Assembly (NCBI GenBank): GCA_002340325.1
Contig: DDLV01000106.1
Coordinates: 1 to 19,971 of the forward strand
Length of the DNA stretch: 19,971 nt
DNA from: Glaciecola sp. UBA2563
Lineage (GTDB): Bacteria > Pseudomonadota > Gammaproteobacteria > Enterobacterales > Alteromonadaceae
Reading direction: 5' to 3'
Positions 8,422 through 15,377 of this stretch are shown one piece after another (position 1 is the first letter of the stretch; every line of letters begins with the position of its first letter). Under the pieces are notes generated by a model that had not been told where the DNA came from, did not search any database, and worked only from the letters and a program-made list of their open reading frames with translations. The position numbers and the translations under genes are program-made.

Positions 8422-9519
8422 TTGGAAAAACTATCGTTAGAACAGTTGTTGAGTGCGGCGATCAATAAAGACAATTCTTTAAGCTTCATGAAACATATAG
8501 ATTACGACTATCAAACCATATTTTTGACAAAAATAATCCCTGATGAAACCAACCCCAGATTTTTCCCCGCAATATGCATGAATGACGACCATGCAGAACA
8601 ATTCCTCAATAAAAAAATAACAAAAAGGCAGTTATCGAAGATTTATGATGCTGAAGACAAAGTGTTGATTGGGAAAGCGTGCGTCATCAACTGTTGTAAA
8701 TTTGGTTCAAATGACTGGAAAAAAGCGAATACCACCATTGATTCAGTGATTGAACTTGGTGATAACCTAGCCGTTTCAGAGGTTATTCAAGTCCCTACCG
8801 TATATCCGTTAAAAGATGGTTTTTTCAAGATCCTGACTGGTCATCGACGCTATTTCGCAATGATTTATGCCAACGGCGTCAATACCGCTTCTCACTTTAA
8901 GGTTTATCAATCAAAACCTGTATTGCAGAAAACAAAGCAATTTCAAGAAAACGCAAGTCGCGAGGATCTCCCTCAATATGGAAAGCTTCGCGCATTTCAA
9001 GATGCGATGCTTGAAATCGAAGCACTAAATGCCAGTAAAAAGAAGATGGGGCTTAAACCGCTTACTGTCAAAGAAAAAGCAAATACCCTAGGCATATCGA
9101 TGGGCGCATTTGATAACTACAACGTGCTTTGCAGATACCCTGCTGTCATTGAATCCTACGAAAACGGAAATCAAGCCTCATTTATCAAAATGAAGAAAAG
9201 GGTCCTTGAATTAGAGAAAATCTTGTTTGAGTCTTCATTCAAATTAAATGTGAACCAAAGACGAAAAGTAAACAAGGCATTAAAAGATGAACTTGAGTTA
9301 GGCATCAAAAAACACATCTCAGTTAACGTTGTCAAACCTCGCAATAAAGAAACATACCTAATAAGCCCTATCAAAGACGCAAATATATTGAAGAAATTGC
9401 TTAAAGAAGACGTGACACAGATAGATGTTGGTATCGATTGGGATTCTTTAGACTGGACTGACGTCGATGGAGTAAATTCAAGTATCATCAAACTGATAGC
9501 AAGTTTGGAGAACCCTTAA
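8422..9519 (+). CDS. ParB-like nuclease-fold DNA-binding protein, no ParA
   Basis: A 365-residue member of the ParB/Spo0J-like superfamily. The N-terminal ParB fold includes a box II-like GHRRYFA at 140-146 and ENASREDL at 176-183, close to the ENxxRxDL motif of ParB and related proteins. A helix-turn-helix follows at about 214-235 (VKEKANTLGISMGAFDNY). The C-terminal 130 residues are basic, then acidic, and unrecognised. The family binds DNA, and ParB proper uses CTP to load at parS in chromosome or plasmid partition. Here no parA gene and no parS-like site are visible, so the role may be regulatory rather than partition. The start is TTG 8422; TGA at 8416 rules out anything earlier except ATT 8419. 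The gene stands alone: it is divergent from a cyclase and converges across 33 bases on the membrane protein gene. It could be a remnant of an integrated plasmid or element, but no mobility gene is seen. Confidence 0.8.
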   Translation: MEKLSLEQLLSAAINKDNSLSFMKHIDYDYQTIFLTKIIPDETNPRFFPAICMNDDHAEQFLNKKITKRQLSKIYDAEDKVLIGKACVINCCKFGSNDWKKANTTIDSVIELGDNLAVSEVIQVPTVYPLKDGFFKILTGHRRYFAMIYANGVNTASHFKVYQSKPVLQKTKQFQENASREDLPQYGKLRAFQDAMLEIEALNASKKKMGLKPLTVKEKANTLGISMGAFDNYNVLCRYPAVIESYENGNQASFIKMKKRVLELEKILFESSFKLNVNQRRKVNKALKDELELGIKKHISVNVVKPRNKETYLISPIKDANILKKLLKEDVTQIDVGIDWDSLDWTDVDGVNSSIIKLIASLENP

Positions 9520-9552
9520 AACCGGGACCTCTAAAGCATACTTTCCAAGTAA

Positions 9553-10575
9553 CTAGCTTCTCACGGCCACTATACTCAACAAATCTAACAGATCGATTAT
9601 GCGAGCGGCATATTGATCTTTTAGGTTAAACTCGTCTGTGTCATCAGCGAATTGAGACTCAATACTTGTTAATAATTTATCTAGTTTCTTTTGATGCAGA
9701 CCTAGCTTGCGCTGCACTGGATCAGCAACAATTCCACCAAATGCTGCTACAACACCAAGCGCTGCAGCAACGCCCCCTGTCACTGTTACAAGTAATCCCG
9801 TAGACACCGATGCTGGGAACACCGTGTAATAGACGCCACCGAGTGAACTTCCAAACGCAAAACTGCTAACTGCAGAGTGATACGCTATCGCAGTAGCCGC
9901 TGTTTGCCCAAGTCCTAACGCACCTAAACTAACCGATTTTTGAGCAACAAAACTTGCAGATGCGGCAACGAGCGCTGCTGTTATTTCAGCGGCTGCTTTG
10001 CGGCTATCCACATAATGCATCAGCTTTTCTTCCATCTTCGCTTGATTCTCTGCAAGCTGCGCAATCTCATTTATCACCAAAAGTTTATCCCCAATCCACT
10101 GGCTGATACCGGGTTGATTGAGAATGAATTCCATAAGCAGATTTTTATCGTAGCGACGGTATTTTTCTTTCTGCGCTGCTTCCTCTTCTGTTACTCCCTT
10201 TTGTACAAGCGGAAGATGCAGAAATTCGGTGTATACGATCCACTCAACTTCATTTTCAACCGCCGTTCGAAAACCTGCGGGGACTTTGTCCAACAGGTCG
10301 GCTGACCTATTCCACCCTAACTTTTTCGTGCCTTTTTTACCTAGCAAGCTAAGCAGATAAATAGGCGCCCACAATACATTCGCGGGCGCTTTAGCGATAT
10401 CCCACCCAATAGCTTTTTTGTTTAATTTCCACGCACCTTTAAAGCTGTAATGTGTATCAACAAAAGACGGGATTGCCGCTCGGCGATTTTCAATATAAGC
10501 GGACACGCCATCTACAACTGCCTGTCGGATCGCTGAAGGAGTTAACGCCTCAGGCTTTTTTTCGAGTGATTTCAT
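9553..10575 (-). CDS. Unrecognised membrane-associated protein
   Basis: A 340-residue protein that I cannot assign to a named family. It has no signal peptide. Residues 1-190 are mixed and partly charged, with an amphipathic stretch at 55-80 (NVLWAPIYLLSLLGK). A long hydrophobic, Ala/Gly-rich region covers about 195-285, enough for two or three membrane helices or a glycine-rich hairpin. The last 55 residues are charged and helical (VQRKLGLHQKKLDKLL). The protein probably sits on or in the inner membrane with both ends in the cytoplasm. The start is ATG (bases 10575-10573), with no good Shine-Dalgarno sequence; a perfect 12-base palindrome at 10585-10596 lies ten bases upstream and could be an operator. 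The gene converges on the ParB-like gene. Composition is like its neighbours, so transfer is not indicated. Confidence 0.8.
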   Translation of the reverse strand: MKSLEKKPEALTPSAIRQAVVDGVSAYIENRRAAIPSFVDTHYSFKGAWKLNKKAIGWDIAKAPANVLWAPIYLLSLLGKKGTKKLGWNRSADLLDKVPAGFRTAVENEVEWIVYTEFLHLPLVQKGVTEEEAAQKEKYRRYDKNLLMEFILNQPGISQWIGDKLLVINEIAQLAENQAKMEEKLMHYVDSRKAAAEITAALVAASASFVAQKSVSLGALGLGQTAATAIAYHSAVSSFAFGSSLGGVYYTVFPASVSTGLLVTVTGGVAAALGVVAAFGGIVADPVQRKLGLHQKKLDKLLTSIESQFADDTDEFNLKDQYAARIIDLLDLLSIVAVRS

Positions 10576-10584
10576 AACTTATTT

Positions 10585-10596
10585 TAAGCGCGCTTA
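10585..10596. promoter_or_regulatory. Perfect 12-bp palindrome upstream of membrane protein gene
   Basis: TAAGCGCGCTTA reads the same on both strands and lies ten bases before the start codon of the minus-strand gene ending at 9553. This position fits an operator or a small 5'-leader hairpin. No repeat of it is seen elsewhere in the window, and chance occurrence cannot be excluded. Confidence 0.25.
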
Positions 10597-10657
10597 TCCT
10601 TAATCTATATTATGGTAATGCATGATGCCCAAAAACACGACGTTAATGAAATATAAA

Positions 10658-10857
10658 GCTATGTTCCCGCTACTTGTTGTTAAGTTTGGATAATATGCAT
10701 TTTTCAGTTGATTATAGGACTAGGGCATTTGAAAGCTTCGAAAACATGGATGTTTTCGCAGAGCGCCCACGGATGGGTTTACAGCGACTTTCAAATGCCC
10801 TAGTCCTATAATTAAATGAACTAAACCATAATCAACAACAAGTAGCGGGAACATAGC
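10658..10857. repeat. Nested inverted-repeat element, about 200 bp
   Basis: An outer pair of perfect 24-base arms lies at 10658-10681 and 10834-10857 (left arm starts GCTATGTTCCCGC). An inner pair of perfect 25-base arms lies at 10711-10735 and 10788-10812 (left arm starts ATTATAGGACTAGGGC). Between them the flanks differ in sequence and in length (29 against 21 bases). The central loop holds two small hairpins: CGAAAACAT/ATGTTTTCG with a GG loop at 10739-10758, and CCCA/TGGG at 10766-10777. On the minus strand both centre on CATCC followed by a TG. No transposase or target-site duplication is visible (the bases just outside the arms differ). It resembles a MITE-like or REP-like extragenic palindrome. 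It fills most of the 304-base gap between two divergent genes and ends 22 bases before the amidase start. Confidence 0.8.
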
Positions 10858-10879
10858 CAACCACAAAGGTAATGGTGAA

Positions 10880-12568
10880 ATGAACAAAAACATGTGCGCG
10901 ATTGTTATTATTAGTAGCTTAACGATGGCATGCCAGCAACAAGCCAACCCAAAAGACGCAAACCAAAACAATCCGAGTTTTACACAAGAAGAACTTGTGA
11001 ATACTGGAGAAACCGCCACATTACATGACTATGCCGCTCCTGCTTTACTCGACAAGACTATACCTGAACTTTCAGATGCGTTAACGTCTGGTGAAACGAC
11101 TTCGGTCGAATTGGTAAATGCATATCTAGCTCGAATTGAAAAACTAGACCGAGATGGGCCACAGCTTAATAGCATTATTTCATTAAATCCAGATGCATTA
11201 ACTACCGCTGCTAGACTTGACGATGAACGCGAAAAAGGCCAGACAAAAGGACCACTTCACGGTATCCCAATTCTTCTCAAAGACAATATCGATACAACGG
11301 ATAAGATGCCGACCACCGCTGGCGCGCTAGCTCTAAAAGACAACTATAAAGATCAAGATAGCCCATTGGTGACTGGGCTGCGAAATGCAGGCGCGATTAT
11401 TTTAGGTAAAACGAATTTAAGTCAATGGGCTAACTTTCGTTCTGAAAACTCAATGTCCGGCTGGTCATTGCTCGGCGGGCAAGTGCGAAATCCGCATATT
11501 TTAAATAGAAACCCGTGTGGCTCTAGCTCGGGTTCTGGCGCTGCCACTGCTGCATCGCTTGGCGCTGGTGCGGTGGGTACTGAAACCAACGGCTCCATTA
11601 TTTGCCCAGCAAATGCTAATGGTATTGTCGGATTTAAGCCAACCGTGGGCATCATTTCTCAACAAGGCATAGTGCCTATATCAGCGACGCAAGATACTGC
11701 AGGACCAATGACAAAGTCTGTTGAAGGCGCCGCGTTGATGATGAATGCAATGGCATCAAATACAACCGATATCGATTTTACGTCTGAATTAAGCAGGGAT
11801 TCCTTGAGTGGCGTTCGTATCGGCGTTCTAAGATTTGCAGAAGGCGAATATACACCGATAAAAGTACTTTTTGAACAAGCACTAGAAGACCTTGAGTATT
11901 TGGGTGCAGAGCTAGTTTTTATTGACCAAAGTCCGACCATGCCAGATGCGTTTTGGCGTATGAGTTATGACATTCTTAAATATGAATTTAAAGCTTACGT
12001 AAGTGAATACCTGGCAACTACTGACGCTGAAGAAGTATCGACCAGAACGTTAACCGATCTCATCGAGTTCAACCGCGCAAATGCGTCAACTGAACTAGCC
12101 TTGTTTGACCAGTCTATTTTTGAATCTTCTGTGAAAATGGGTAGTTTAGACGATGAACAATACATAGAAGCGGTATCGACGGTAAAGCAAGCGACCCAGA
12201 TAGATGGCATTGATAAGCTATTAAAAGAAAACACCGTTGATGCATTAGTTGCACCATCGGGCGTTTTAGCGTCATCAATAGATGTCGTTAACGGCGACGT
12301 CTGGCCCAATTCCTGGCCAGGATATGGTGGCGCAGCTGCAAAAGCAGGCTACCCGCACGCGAGTGTTCCAATGGGGAAATTTCGCAACTTACCTGTAGGT
12401 ATATCGTTTATTGGAACCGCATACAATGACGCAAAGATTATGGGCTATGCATATGCTTACGAACAACAGAGTCGAAAACTGTCCGGTCCGAAGTATCTGC
12501 CATCCGCAGTTGCAGATGAAGAAATTGCAACATTAATGAAACCATTAATGAACCAAACACAAAAATGA
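10880..12568 (+). CDS. Lipoprotein amidase, amidase-signature family
   Basis: Amidase-signature hydrolase, which splits carboxamides through a Ser-cisSer-Lys triad. The 562-residue protein starts with a lipoprotein signal, lipobox LTMAC with Cys18, so it is probably anchored in the outer membrane or held in the periplasm. The triad by ungapped comparison with FAAH-type enzymes is Lys134 (PILLKDNID), cis-Ser215 (CGSSSGSGAA) and nucleophile Ser239 (GTETNGSIICPA). GIVGFKPTVG after the nucleophile is also typical. An exported location argues against GatA, the tRNA amidotransferase subunit, and for peptide or amide breakdown; the substrate cannot be read from sequence. The ATG at 10880 follows AAAGGT at a normal distance and is preceded by the nested inverted repeat. 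The S8 protease gene follows after 202 bases on the same strand. Confidence 0.92.
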   Translation: MNKNMCAIVIISSLTMACQQQANPKDANQNNPSFTQEELVNTGETATLHDYAAPALLDKTIPELSDALTSGETTSVELVNAYLARIEKLDRDGPQLNSIISLNPDALTTAARLDDEREKGQTKGPLHGIPILLKDNIDTTDKMPTTAGALALKDNYKDQDSPLVTGLRNAGAIILGKTNLSQWANFRSENSMSGWSLLGGQVRNPHILNRNPCGSSSGSGAATAASLGAGAVGTETNGSIICPANANGIVGFKPTVGIISQQGIVPISATQDTAGPMTKSVEGAALMMNAMASNTTDIDFTSELSRDSLSGVRIGVLRFAEGEYTPIKVLFEQALEDLEYLGAELVFIDQSPTMPDAFWRMSYDILKYEFKAYVSEYLATTDAEEVSTRTLTDLIEFNRANASTELALFDQSIFESSVKMGSLDDEQYIEAVSTVKQATQIDGIDKLLKENTVDALVAPSGVLASSIDVVNGDVWPNSWPGYGGAAAKAGYPHASVPMGKFRNLPVGISFIGTAYNDAKIMGYAYAYEQQSRKLSGPKYLPSAVADEEIATLMKPLMNQTQK

Positions 12569-12770
12569 CTTAAAAAATGAATTAAAAACGTGCGTATTAG
12601 TTCAAATCTGAAGTTCACTATTTAAGTCGGAAATTAAATCCCTACTCAATTCTCTGCAAAAATAAAATAAATCATTATTTTTCAATTAGATATATTGAAT
12701 AAGCTGGTTGGCACGGCACGTGCTTAAACAGAAGTATCAAACGCATCGATTGTATTTTTGGAGTAGTAAA

Positions 12771-15209
12771 ATGAAGTCAATCGCAAAGTTAGCCATTGCC
12801 ACAAGCATCGTTATGGGCGTCTCAGGCATCGTTTCAAGCGCAGAACTGGAATTGCCAAGTCATGCTGTAAACGTTGCCAAGCAGACTCAGCAGCCAAGTT
12901 CTTATATCCTACAAAGCCATGATATTGAACTGGCCGTAGATGCCGTCTCTCGATTGGGCGCTAGCATCGACCGAGAATTTCCTATCATCAACGCAATTTC
13001 TGCAACATTGACACCAGAGCAAGCAAAACAGCTGGAAACTAACAGTCAAATCAGCATACAGGAAGATGCGTCGATGGTTACTATGTCGACCTTTCAGAAC
13101 CAAAGGACATGGCACGTTTCTGAGTCTGACACTTCAAACAATCACATCGTCCAAATGATCAATGCCGCTGAACTTCACAAGCAGCATATAATGGGTCAAG
13201 GTGTAACTATTGCAATTATAGACAGCGGCGTAAACCTTGGTGGGAAACTGGGTAGCTCGCTGTTTAGAAATGTTTATAACCATGTAAAAGTTCCTAAAAA
13301 ATACGATGCCACCAGAAGTAGAGTGACTTATTGGTGGAATGATGATGCCAATGGTCATGGCACTCATGTGGCCAGCATTATTGGAAGTAGCTTTAAATCT
13401 GAAGGGTACTACAACGGTATTGCACCAAATGCTCAACTCTTACCAATTAAAGCTTTCGACAATAACGGTAAAGGCCGGTATTCAACGGTCCTTGACGCGC
13501 TTAACTGGATTTATAACAACCATCAAAAATACAACATCAAAGTCGTTAATATGTCAATCGGTGCGCCGGCGAAAACACGCTATTGGCAAGATCCAATTAA
13601 CCAAGCGGTTAAAGCACTCTGGGATAAGGGAGTTGTCATTGTTGCGTCTGCAGGCAATAACGGCCGAGAGGCGGGCATCACCGTTCCGGGCAACAACCCT
13701 TATGTAATTACTGTTGGTGCAGCAGCAATGGATAGATTCGATTGCCAGGCTGTCTCGTTTTCAGGCAATGACTCCCAGATCAGGATCCCACACAATAATC
13801 GCTTTGCTGTGCGATCAGGCGCTATCAGCTTTTGGTTTAAATATGACCAAAGAGGGCGTAACCAGACATTATTTTCAAAAGACGCGAATGGCCGAGCGCA
13901 AGGCGGGCACGTTTTTATTGAGATACAGGACAATGGTGTTTTAAGAGTACGCCAGCAGGATGCAAAAAAATCTATGGACCTGTGGTCAGGTTCTCCACTA
14001 GAAACAAACAAGTGGCACCATGTCGTGTTTAGTTTTGGCACAAAAGGTAGCGAGCTTTACGTCAACGGAAATCGCAAGGGTGGTCATCCAAACTTTAAAA
14101 TCGGTTTAAACACCAACAGAGAACATATTGTCATAGGGGCCAGCTCAGCCCGCAGAGGAACAGGAAACAATAGTTTAAGTAACATTACCGATCACTTAAA
14201 AGGGGCTATTGATGAAATAAAAATTCACAAAAAACAGCCAAACTCGCAGGAAATATATCGTTGGGCGCAACAGGACAAGCCAGTCGCGTCATCATTGCTA
14301 GTGGCCGACTGGAATGCGAATGCTTGTCCTGCTGATGAGAATAGACTCGTAGATAGTATAAATGGGCATGCAGGTGTCATGGGTGCTGGCGCAGACTACA
14401 TTGAAGAAGGTCAATCGCTTAGATTTAGCGACGCAAGAATAGCCAGTTTCTCAGCGCAAGGTCCAACACTGGATGGATTTATCAAACCAGAGATTGTTGC
14501 ACCAGGCACAAACGTAGCTGTTAGATTAAACACCGGTCCATTAAATAGGACTCTTAAGAAATTTAAGCGAGACAACAGATACAGCGTTATTTCCGGAACC
14601 TCACAAGCTGCTGCAGTTATGTCGGGCGTTGCCGCATTGGTTTATTCCAGGAACACTCACGCGACACCAGACGATGTCAAGTGCACAATCATGGCATCCG
14701 CCAAATTGGCACTAGATGACAATGGAAAACCGATATCTCCGTTTAAGCAGGGCGCTGGACTTGTGGATGCGCAAGCGGCAGTAATGAACTTTAAAACTGG
14801 CTGCGCAAATAAAGGATTAGACATTAAGAAAGACCTTGCTGGCGAGAAACACTTCCTCGGCCCCGCTGACAGAGACAGCCAAGGAAACTTCTTCATCCGA
14901 CTTAGTAACGGGACGTTCCTTACCCATGGTGCACATTGGTCGAATGGCGATTTGAGTTTGCATGGTGCACACTGGTCAAATGGTGACCTCAGCATGCACG
15001 GTGCACATTGGTCAAATGGAGACATGGCATTGCAAGGCGCACACTGGTCTAACGGCGACATGAAACTGCAAGGTGCGCATTGGTCAAGTGGAGATATTAA
15101 AATGCTAGGCGCGCATTGGTCTAGTGGCGACATGGCATTACTCGGCGCACATTGGTCAAATGGTGATTTTTCAATGCAATCCAACGAGGAAAATCCCAAT
15201 CAGCCGTGA
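12771..15209 (+). CDS. Secreted subtilisin-like S8 protease with LamG-like insert and repeat tail
   Basis: Exported serine endopeptidase of 812 residues. I chose ATG 12771 because GGAG lies just upstream and a signal peptide begins there (MKSIAKLAIATS...VSSA); the TTG at 12708 would bury it. Residues 25-110 look like an I9-type inhibitory propeptide. The catalytic triad is Asp151 (IIDSGVN), His196 (NGHGTHVAS) and Ser611 (SGTSQAAA), with the oxyanion region ASAGNNG. Between His and Ser, about 320-549, sits a jellyroll-like LamG/concanavalin module (GAISFWFKYD, NKWHHVVFSF, LYVNGNRKGG, GAIDEIKIH), which may bind carbohydrate or protein. The catalytic domain resumes at ARIASFSAQGP. The C-terminus has seven 12-residue units with the core GAHWSxGD (residues 719-802), then ten polar residues. 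No known secretion or sorting domain is recognised. The terminator at 15271-15303 follows. Confidence 0.93.
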   Translation: MKSIAKLAIATSIVMGVSGIVSSAELELPSHAVNVAKQTQQPSSYILQSHDIELAVDAVSRLGASIDREFPIINAISATLTPEQAKQLETNSQISIQEDASMVTMSTFQNQRTWHVSESDTSNNHIVQMINAAELHKQHIMGQGVTIAIIDSGVNLGGKLGSSLFRNVYNHVKVPKKYDATRSRVTYWWNDDANGHGTHVASIIGSSFKSEGYYNGIAPNAQLLPIKAFDNNGKGRYSTVLDALNWIYNNHQKYNIKVVNMSIGAPAKTRYWQDPINQAVKALWDKGVVIVASAGNNGREAGITVPGNNPYVITVGAAAMDRFDCQAVSFSGNDSQIRIPHNNRFAVRSGAISFWFKYDQRGRNQTLFSKDANGRAQGGHVFIEIQDNGVLRVRQQDAKKSMDLWSGSPLETNKWHHVVFSFGTKGSELYVNGNRKGGHPNFKIGLNTNREHIVIGASSARRGTGNNSLSNITDHLKGAIDEIKIHKKQPNSQEIYRWAQQDKPVASSLLVADWNANACPADENRLVDSINGHAGVMGAGADYIEEGQSLRFSDARIASFSAQGPTLDGFIKPEIVAPGTNVAVRLNTGPLNRTLKKFKRDNRYSVISGTSQAAAVMSGVAALVYSRNTHATPDDVKCTIMASAKLALDDNGKPISPFKQGAGLVDAQAAVMNFKTGCANKGLDIKKDLAGEKHFLGPADRDSQGNFFIRLSNGTFLTHGAHWSNGDLSLHGAHWSNGDLSMHGAHWSNGDMALQGAHWSNGDMKLQGAHWSSGDIKMLGAHWSSGDMALLGAHWSNGDFSMQSNEENPNQP
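14925..15176 (+). repeat. Seven in-frame 36-bp coding repeats (GAHWSxGD)
   Basis: Seven contiguous 12-codon units encode x-G-A-H-W-S-[NS]-G-D followed by three variable residues (LSL, LSM, MAL, MKL, IKM, MAL, FSM). The first residue drifts from His (units 1-3) through Gln (4-5) to Leu (6-7). A degenerate eighth unit, LSNGTFLT, precedes them in the same register. Codons for the fixed residues vary (GGT/GGC, GCA/GCG, CAC/CAT, TCG/TCA/TCT, GAT/GAC), so the units are not fresh duplications. The period is 36 bases without spacers, and the array lies inside the S8 protease frame. Confidence 0.95.
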
Positions 15210-15270
15210 GGGCTAGAATGATTATCGGCAATCGGTAAGCAAACAAATTAATCACCTAAATTTGGCAAAT

Positions 15271-15303
15271 AAAAAGATGGCTGTTTTTCGCAACCATCTT
15301 TTT
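15271..15303 (+). terminator. Rho-independent terminator after the S8 protease
   Basis: AAAAAGATGG at 15271-15280 pairs perfectly with CCATCTTTTT at 15294-15303, with a 13-base loop that can close by two more pairs after one mismatch. A T-rich run follows, and the A-run on the 5' side would let it act in both directions. It lies 61 bases after the protease stop and separates that gene from the propeller-GGDEF gene. Confidence 0.8.
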
Positions 15304-15377
15304 AAATTTTCCAGCAATTACGCCGATAACTACTCTATTCAACGAAGACAAAGATTGGTTGCTGTTAAGCCTTGCTA

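Noticed and set aside
9940..10305. 121-residue plus-strand frame
   Set aside because: It lies wholly inside the minus-strand membrane protein gene, and its Cys/Phe-rich composition is typical of a shadow frame.
10720..11019. 99-residue minus-strand frame
   Set aside because: It overlaps the amidase start and the inverted-repeat element; its C-terminal part is a translation of the repeat.
12708..12770. 21-codon N-terminal extension of the S8 protease from TTG 12708
   Set aside because: It would place a basic segment before a clear signal peptide; ATG 12771 with GGAG upstream is better supported.
14925..15176. CRISPR-like 36-base periodicity
   Set aside because: The units are contiguous, without spacers, diverge at synonymous sites and lie in frame within a protease gene.
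14657..15199. 180-residue minus-strand frame with repeated DQCAP motifs
   Set aside because: It is the antisense reading of the S8 protease tail; the repeats follow from the sense-strand coding units.
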